Below, in pieces: positions 59,969-64,000 of a stretch of 64,000 nt of DNA. Position 1 is the first letter of the stretch. Every line of letters starts with the position of its first letter. This DNA is from Deinococcus budaensis (lineage in GTDB: Bacteria > Deinococcota > Deinococci > Deinococcales > Deinococcaceae). Where the stretch lies: contig NZ_JACHFN010000002.1 of assembly GCF_014201885.1 (NCBI RefSeq), positions 1 through 64,000 on the forward strand. Direction: 5' to 3'. The translations under genes and the position numbers were made by a program. The notes beneath the pieces were generated by a model that was not told where the DNA came from, searched no databases, and saw only the letters and a list, made by a program, of their open reading frames with translations.

Positions 59969-60138
59969 GCGTTCCCCGTCAGGCGGGCGCCCACCAGCAG
60001 CGCCGCCGCCGCGTACTGCACCAGCGCCAGGGTCCGGACCACCCGCACGTTGGCCGCCGTCCGCAGGGGGCCGAGGGTCAGCGCGAGAATCAGGGTCGCG
60101 CTCAGCGCGATGAAGACCGCCACCAGCCAGAGAACCAT
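59965..60138 (-). CDS. Two-helix small membrane protein
   Basis: 57-aa protein starting MVLWLVAVFIALSATLILAL, then a basic loop (GPLRTAANVRVVRTLALVQY) and a second helix (AAAALLVGARL). No family was recognised. The ATG lies 6 nt after TACACT, so it opens a leaderless operon with the MBL hydrolase and purD, joined by GTGA and TGATG overlaps. It could be a real small protein or mainly a translation leader for the hydrolase. Confidence 0.65.
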   Translation of the reverse strand: MVLWLVAVFIALSATLILALTLGPLRTAANVRVVRTLALVQYAAAALLVGARLTGNA

Positions 60139-60144
60139 GCCGGG

Positions 60145-60150
60145 AGTGTA
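60145..60150 (-). promoter_or_regulatory. -10 box of the small membrane protein-MBL-purD operon
   Basis: TACACT, then 6 nt, then the ATG at 60138. Confidence 0.6.
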
Positions 60151-60359
60151 GCAAGGGGGGCGCGGCGTCTTTTCTCCCCTGCCCTCCCCCCCACCCCCCC
60201 CGGTGCCGTCAGGATTCTGAAAGTCCCGGCTCCCTAGGCTGCGGCTCAAGTCTTTCCGGCAGCGCGCCGCCTGGTCTCGCGGGGGAACACCCCTGCCCGG
60301 TGGCCCGGTTTTCCTGCCTGCGCCCCCTCTCGTCCTCTTGCCTCCAAAGGACCGTCGCC

Positions 60360-61136
60360 ATGACCCGTAGCCGTACCCTGCCTCTCCTGACCGCCACCCT
60401 CATTGCCCTGCTGGCCGCGCCGCACGCCGGGGCCAGAACCTTCGCGCAGATCAAGGCCAGCGGCGTGCTGCGGGTGGCGACCCCCGGCGACTTGCCGCCC
60501 TTCACCATGCACGAGGCCGGGCGCTTCCGGGGCTACGAACCCGAGCTGCTGGAAGCCGTCGCCGCTGGCCTGGGCGTGCGTGTAGAGTTCCGGATGGCGC
60601 CCGCCAGCGACCTGATCAAGCTGCTGCAAGACGACCAGGTGGACGTGGCCATCGGGGGGCTGGGCATCACCAGCACCCGCGAGAACAAGGTGGACTTCAC
60701 GGTGCCCACGGCCTGCGCGGGCGTCTCGGTGGTGTCTTTCGATCCCAAGCTGCAAAAGCACACCGACCTGGTGGGCAAGACCATCGGCGTGCCCAGCGGG
60801 TCGATCATGCACTCCTACGTGCAGAAGCTGCCCTTCGAGAAGAAGGTCAACATCTACCCCAGTACCGGCGACGTGATCTACGCCGTGATCTCCAAGGCGG
60901 TGGACGCCACCTTCGCCTACACCGTGATGGCGCCCGCCGCCAAGCGGATGTTCCCCAAGGCCACCTTTTCCTTCGGCCCGGAGCTGTGGAGCGTGCCGCT
61001 GGGCATGATGGTGCGCGAGGACAACACCTCGACCCGCGCGGCGCTGAACACGGGCATCACCCGCTACCTCCAGACCAACAGCTACGCTTTCCTGACCGCC
61101 AAGCACTTCAGCAAGGACGTGCGCTGCAAGAGCTGA
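60360..61136 (+). CDS. Amino-acid-type ABC transporter substrate-binding protein
   Basis: 258-aa periplasmic binding protein of the SBP_bac_3 family. Start at 60360 with AAAGGA upstream and signal peptide RTLPLLTATLIALLAAPHAG. The mature part has IKASGVLRVATPGDLPPFTM, FRGYEPELLEAVAAGLGVRV, LLQDDQVDVAIGGLGITSTR, GKTIGVPSGSIMHSYVQKLP and PELWSVPLGMMVREDN. No permease or ATPase is adjacent, so it works with components encoded elsewhere. There is no lipobox. Confidence 0.87.
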   Translation: MTRSRTLPLLTATLIALLAAPHAGARTFAQIKASGVLRVATPGDLPPFTMHEAGRFRGYEPELLEAVAAGLGVRVEFRMAPASDLIKLLQDDQVDVAIGGLGITSTRENKVDFTVPTACAGVSVVSFDPKLQKHTDLVGKTIGVPSGSIMHSYVQKLPFEKKVNIYPSTGDVIYAVISKAVDATFAYTVMAPAAKRMFPKATFSFGPELWSVPLGMMVREDNTSTRAALNTGITRYLQTNSYAFLTAKHFSKDVRCKS

Positions 61137-61143
61137 TCCGCCG

Positions 61144-61196
61144 CCGGGCAGAGGGGGCCGGCGCTTTCAGGGAGTCGGCCCCTTCTCTGCCGCCGG
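61144..61196 (+). terminator. Long hairpin after the binding-protein gene
   Basis: GGCAGAG-x-GGGCCG pairs with CGGCCCC-TT-CTCTGCC across a 15-nt loop. No T-tract, so it is a weak terminator candidate or an mRNA-end stabiliser. Confidence 0.4.
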
Positions 61197-61212
61197 GGGG
61201 CCGGGGTGGGAA

Positions 61213-61554
<342 letters not shown>

Positions 61555-61564
61555 GCCCGGCCCC

Positions 61565-61999
61565 TCACCCGCCGCGCCCCCGGCGGCCCGCCCAGCGCGC
61601 GTCCAGAAAGGCGCGGACGCTCGGCACAGCCACCAGACACATCCCCAGCCCCAGGAAGCCCAGCCCCGCCAGGCTGATCACCCAGCCCTGCCAGTTGCTC
61701 ACGCCCGCCAGCATGCCGACCACGAACACCAGCAGCCCGGAAAAGACACTGAAGGCCACGGTCAGGCGCCAGGCCCACACGCTGCCGCGCCACACCTGCC
61801 CCAGCAGCACGGCGGTCGCGGCGGCGTACAGCACGTTGCGCGCGAGGTTGTCGCTCTGACCGCGCAGCAACCCCCCCAAAAAAGGCGTGGTCGCCAGCAT
61901 GAACAGCCCCGCCAGCACCGCCAGGGTGGCCGTGCGGCCGGTTCCCGCCAGGGCCGGGTCGAAGGAAGACGGGTCAGGCCCGCGCGCAGGAGGACTCAC
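61565..61999 (-). CDS. Four-helix membrane protein of unknown function
   Basis: 144-aa hydrophobic protein: LAVLAGLFMLATTPFLGGLL, VLYAAATAVLLGQVWRG, WRLTVAFSVFSGLLVFVVGM and WVISLAGLGFLGLGMCLVAV as membrane helices, with short polar ends (Arg-rich C-terminus). No recognised family. The GTG start at 61999 begins MSPPARGPDPSS, likely cytoplasmic. Probably co-transcribed with the RNHCP gene. Confidence 0.7.
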   Translation of the reverse strand: MSPPARGPDPSSFDPALAGTGRTATLAVLAGLFMLATTPFLGGLLRGQSDNLARNVLYAAATAVLLGQVWRGSVWAWRLTVAFSVFSGLLVFVVGMLAGVSNWQGWVISLAGLGFLGLGMCLVAVPSVRAFLDARWAGRRGRGG

Positions 62000-62116
62000 G
62001 GCCGCATTCCAGCACAGCCGGGGGGCGCGGGGCCAGGGCCAGATGTACAGGACCAGATATACAGGGCCGGGCGTTCCCCCGCCGCCGCGCCTGTGCCTGC
62101 CGGGGGCGGAGAGGCG

Positions 62117-63067
62117 CTACTCCCCGCGCACCAGCCCCGTCTGCACGAACTCGCGCAGCAGCGGTTCGAGGTCGTGCAGCGCGAGGTCGCCGCGCACGGC
62201 GTACTCGGCGGGCGTCAGCTTTTCCCAGAGGGCGCGCAAAAAACCCAGGCCGACCGGGCCGTAGTGCAGCCGAAAGCCCCGGTGGATGTCGGTGATCGCG
62301 TTGAGCGCGTCGCGGCCGCGCAGGGTCAGGGTGTACTGCCCGTGCGCCCACCCCGCCAGGCTGCGCGGCAGGATCAGGGTCTGGGGGCGCAGCGGGGCGG
62401 GAAAGGCCCCCTCGTAGGGCAGCGAGGCGTGCATGGTCGCCACGATCTCGCCGCGCGCGTAAAGAATCGCCCCGGTGGGCCGCGCGTGCAGGCCGGTGAA
62501 GTCCTCGGTGAGGTTGAATTTCCAGGCCCGGCTGCCTACCCCGCTCAGGGCGTGCGCGCAGGCGGGCGGCAGCGGGTGGGCGCTCAGGACCGCGCCCTGT
62601 TCGTAGAGGCCCAGCAGGTCGCCCAGCGCCTGCTCACCCGTCGCGCTGGCCGAGGCCGCCGTCACCACCCGGCCCTCGAACAGCAGCACGACCGCGCTCT
62701 GGTCCCCAAGCTGGGCCGAGAGGTAGCCGTACCAGACCTGCTCGTGCAGGTGGCGCAAGAAGGCGTGCAGGTCGCAAAAATGCACGTGCAGCCCGGTGTG
62801 GGTCGGCGCCGCGTGCGGCAGGAAACGCGCCAGAAAGGCGGGCGCGCCGGGAAACATCGGGGCGAGTTCGGGAATCAGTTCCTCGCCCGCGTCCCCTGCC
62901 GGGTCGGTGCCGGGCAGACCAGCGTTGGGGGGGCCAGGGTTGGGCAGGCCCGCGTCAGGGGAGCCGGAGCCGGGCGGGCCGGGGTCGGGCGGACGGCGCT
63001 CGCGGCCCTCCCCGCCGCGGCCTGCCCCTGTCCCCTCGCCGCGCAGGCCGTCGCCGGAGCTGGTCAC
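62117..63067 (-). CDS. Protein of unknown function (DUF4388-like sensor appearance)
   Basis: 316-aa protein starting at GTG 63067, overlapping the carbonic-anhydrase stop (GTGA). After a Gly/Pro-rich linker (about 1-60) comes a folded region: FLRHLHEQVWYGYLSAQLGD, SAVVLLFEGRVVTAASASAT, GEQALGDLLGLYEQGAVLSA, TEDFTGLHARPTGAILYARG and ALNAITDIHRGFRLHYGPVG, ending EPLLREFVQTGLVRGE. The helix then GYLSAQ.. GQSAVVLLFEGRVV layout recalls DUF4388/roadblock-type regulatory proteins found in Deinococcus-Thermus, but this is an impression. It is coupled to the carbonic anhydrase gene. Confidence 0.55.
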   Translation of the reverse strand: MTSSGDGLRGEGTGAGRGGEGRERRPPDPGPPGSGSPDAGLPNPGPPNAGLPGTDPAGDAGEELIPELAPMFPGAPAFLARFLPHAAPTHTGLHVHFCDLHAFLRHLHEQVWYGYLSAQLGDQSAVVLLFEGRVVTAASASATGEQALGDLLGLYEQGAVLSAHPLPPACAHALSGVGSRAWKFNLTEDFTGLHARPTGAILYARGEIVATMHASLPYEGAFPAPLRPQTLILPRSLAGWAHGQYTLTLRGRDALNAITDIHRGFRLHYGPVGLGFLRALWEKLTPAEYAVRGDLALHDLEPLLREFVQTGLVRGE

Positions 63068-63606
63068 GGGGCCTCCCCGGCGGGAGCAGGCGGCCCCGGG
63101 GGGGGCACCGGCGCCAGCCCCGCGCGGTAGCGGGCCGCCTGCTCCACGTAGCGCCCGGCGTTGCCCGGGGGCGCGGTGGGGCGCACCACCCGCGCAGGCA
63201 CGCCGACCGCCAGCATCCCGTCGGGAACCTCCTGACCTTCGCGCAGCAGCGCCCCGGCGGCGAGCACGGCGCCCCGGCCCAGGCGCGAGCCGCTGAGCAT
63301 CACGGCGCCCATACCGACCAGGCTGCCCGCCGCGCAGTGCGCCCCGTGCACGACCGCGCGGTGCCCGACCGTCACGCCGTCCTCCAGGGTGCAGGGGTGC
63401 CCCGCGTCGGTGTGCAGCACGGCGCCGTCCTGCACGTTGCAGCGCGTCCCGATCACGATGGCCTCGATGTCGCCGCGCGCGACCACGCCAAACCACACGC
63501 TGGCCTGCGCCCCGACCCGCACCTGTCCGGCGAGGTCGGCGCTGGGCGCGAGAAAGGCGGTCGGGTGAACGTCGGGCGAGACTCCGTCGAGGGCGTAGAG
63601 CGGCAT
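63064..63606 (-). CDS. Gamma-carbonic anhydrase-like hexapeptide protein
   Basis: 180-aa left-handed beta-helix protein. Start at 63606 with GGAGG 5-6 nt upstream. Repeats run through DLAGQVRVGAQASVWFGVVA, RGDIEAIVIGTRCNVQDGAV and LHTDAGHPCTLEDGVTVGHR; the metal-binding His residues of gamma-CA are seen in LHTDAGHP, VGHRAVVHGAHC. The Arg-Gly-Asp (RGD) turn at the active site is present. Members form trimers; activity may be as a carbonic anhydrase or a related acyltransferase-type enzyme. The C-terminus is Pro-rich. Confidence 0.88.
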   Translation of the reverse strand: MPLYALDGVSPDVHPTAFLAPSADLAGQVRVGAQASVWFGVVARGDIEAIVIGTRCNVQDGAVLHTDAGHPCTLEDGVTVGHRAVVHGAHCAAGSLVGMGAVMLSGSRLGRGAVLAAGALLREGQEVPDGMLAVGVPARVVRPTAPPGNAGRYVEQAARYRAGLAPVPPPGPPAPAGEAP

Positions 63607-63863
63607 GGGGCCTCCAGGCACGGCGCGGCGCCGGGCAGGGTGAAGCGGGGCAGGAGCCGGGCGCGGGAGCCAGGCACGGGGGGGTCAGGTACGGGGGGGC
63701 CGGGCACCCGGGCGTCCCGGCACAGGTGAACCCGCAGCCGGGCGCGGCGCGGCCAGCTCCACGCCCGCCTGCGGGCGGCGCAGGCGGGCCTGGCTCCGGG
63801 CCTGCGCGGCGGGGCGGTCGGCGCCGGGCCACGCAGGCCGTCGGGCGGCGGGATCATGGGCGG

Positions 63864-63869
63864 AGTATA
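63864..63869 (-). promoter_or_regulatory. -10 box upstream of the carbonic anhydrase operon
   Basis: Minus-strand TATACT, close to consensus, about 258 bp before the carbonic anhydrase start. Confidence 0.5.
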
Positions 63870-63904
63870 CGGGGCAGGGGGCTTCACACTTGCCCACACC
63901 TGCT

Positions 63905-63932
63905 TTGTCTGCCCGGACCGGCGTGCGATACT
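63905..63932 (+). promoter_or_regulatory. Outward promoter at the right edge
   Basis: -35 TTGTCT (63905-63910), 16-nt spacer, extended -10 TGC-GATACT (63924-63932). Confidence 0.45.
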
Positions 63933-64000
63933 GCCGGAGTCTCCCCTATCACCCCACGTCAGGCGCCGGTCCAGAGGACCCCGCGCCCGGGTGTGTGCGC

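Larger units (their letters stand above)
63607..64000. other. 394-bp region: leader of the carbonic anhydrase and an outward promoter
   Basis: No gene I would call. Near 63670-63715 there are G-run repeats (GGCACGGGGGGGTCAGG, GGTACGGGGGGGCCGGG). A minus-strand -10 TATACT (63864-63869) suggests a transcript through a long leader of the carbonic anhydrase, or a leaderless ORF from ATG 63857 whose encoded Arg/Pro/Ala-rich sequence looks non-coding. On the plus strand TTGTCT (63905) - 16 nt - GATACT (63927) with an upstream TG is a promoter for a gene beyond the right edge. Confidence 0.45.

Noticed and set aside
63453..63857. Leaderless gene from ATG 63857 after TATACT
   Set aside because: The encoded sequence is Arg/Pro/Ala-rich and runs into another frame of the carbonic anhydrase; it looks non-coding, so only the promoter was kept.

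Overview
The window is GC-rich bacterial chromosome that looks like Deinococcus. The evidence is the gene content and order (mraZ-rsmH-ftsL-ftsI, an S41 protease beside gatA, PilC, a 3D-domain protein with an Ala/Pro linker) and the many genes whose start codon lies only 6-8 nt after a TANNNT -10 box, i.e. probable leaderless mRNAs. Species cannot be fixed from the sequence alone.

Left chromosomal arm (1-17340): a partial secreted protein, a FtsX-type permease, a 3D-domain cell-wall protein, the division/cell-wall cluster mraZ-rsmH-ftsL-ftsI (minus strand, with four 10-bp-spaced MraZ operator repeats at its promoter), a DUF423 membrane protein, the RNase P RNA gene (minus), two pseudouridine synthases (RluB-type and TruB), S41 protease, gatA, scpB, a Sua5/TsaC protein, pilC, glgC, miaA and a small heat-shock protein.

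Mobile region (about 17346-39648): two integrative elements stacked at one tRNA-Val(UAC) gene. The intact tRNA is at 39648-39722 (minus). Fragments of its 3' half (anticodon to CCA) remain at 17346-17391 and 22183-22229. Element 1 (about 4.8 kb) carries two membrane acyltransferases, two small ORFs and an integrase with a 5' frameshift, so it is probably a remnant. Element 2 (about 17.4 kb) has an intact integrase, a repressor with a palindromic operator, an excisionase-like protein, a putative HUH endonuclease, a TnpB/Cas12-like protein whose third RuvC aspartate is replaced by histidine, a NrS-1-type primase-polymerase and a 213-aa protein of unknown role. Its cargo is a probable anti-phage system: SNF2 helicase with C-terminal DUF3883, a DUF433/DUF5615 toxin-antitoxin pair, a DUF1156 DNA methyltransferase, a 66-aa protein, and a DUF499 ATPase with an N-terminal HEPN RNase motif. 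A 23-bp sequence repeated near both ends of element 2 looks like integrase arm sites.

Right chromosomal arm (39723-64000): an amidase, pheA, an SDR/acyl-CoA synthetase pair, metH-metF behind a SAM (S-box) riboswitch with its terminator, a DUF4139 protein, a five-gene peptide ABC transporter operon (minus), secG, tRNA-Leu(CAA), purD with a metallo-beta-lactamase-fold hydrolase and a small membrane protein, an amino-acid-type binding protein, an RNHCP protein, a membrane protein, a protein of unknown function and a gamma-carbonic anhydrase. The tRNA-Val and tRNA-Leu genes share the same promoter design (TTGACC, 18 nt, TAGCAT).
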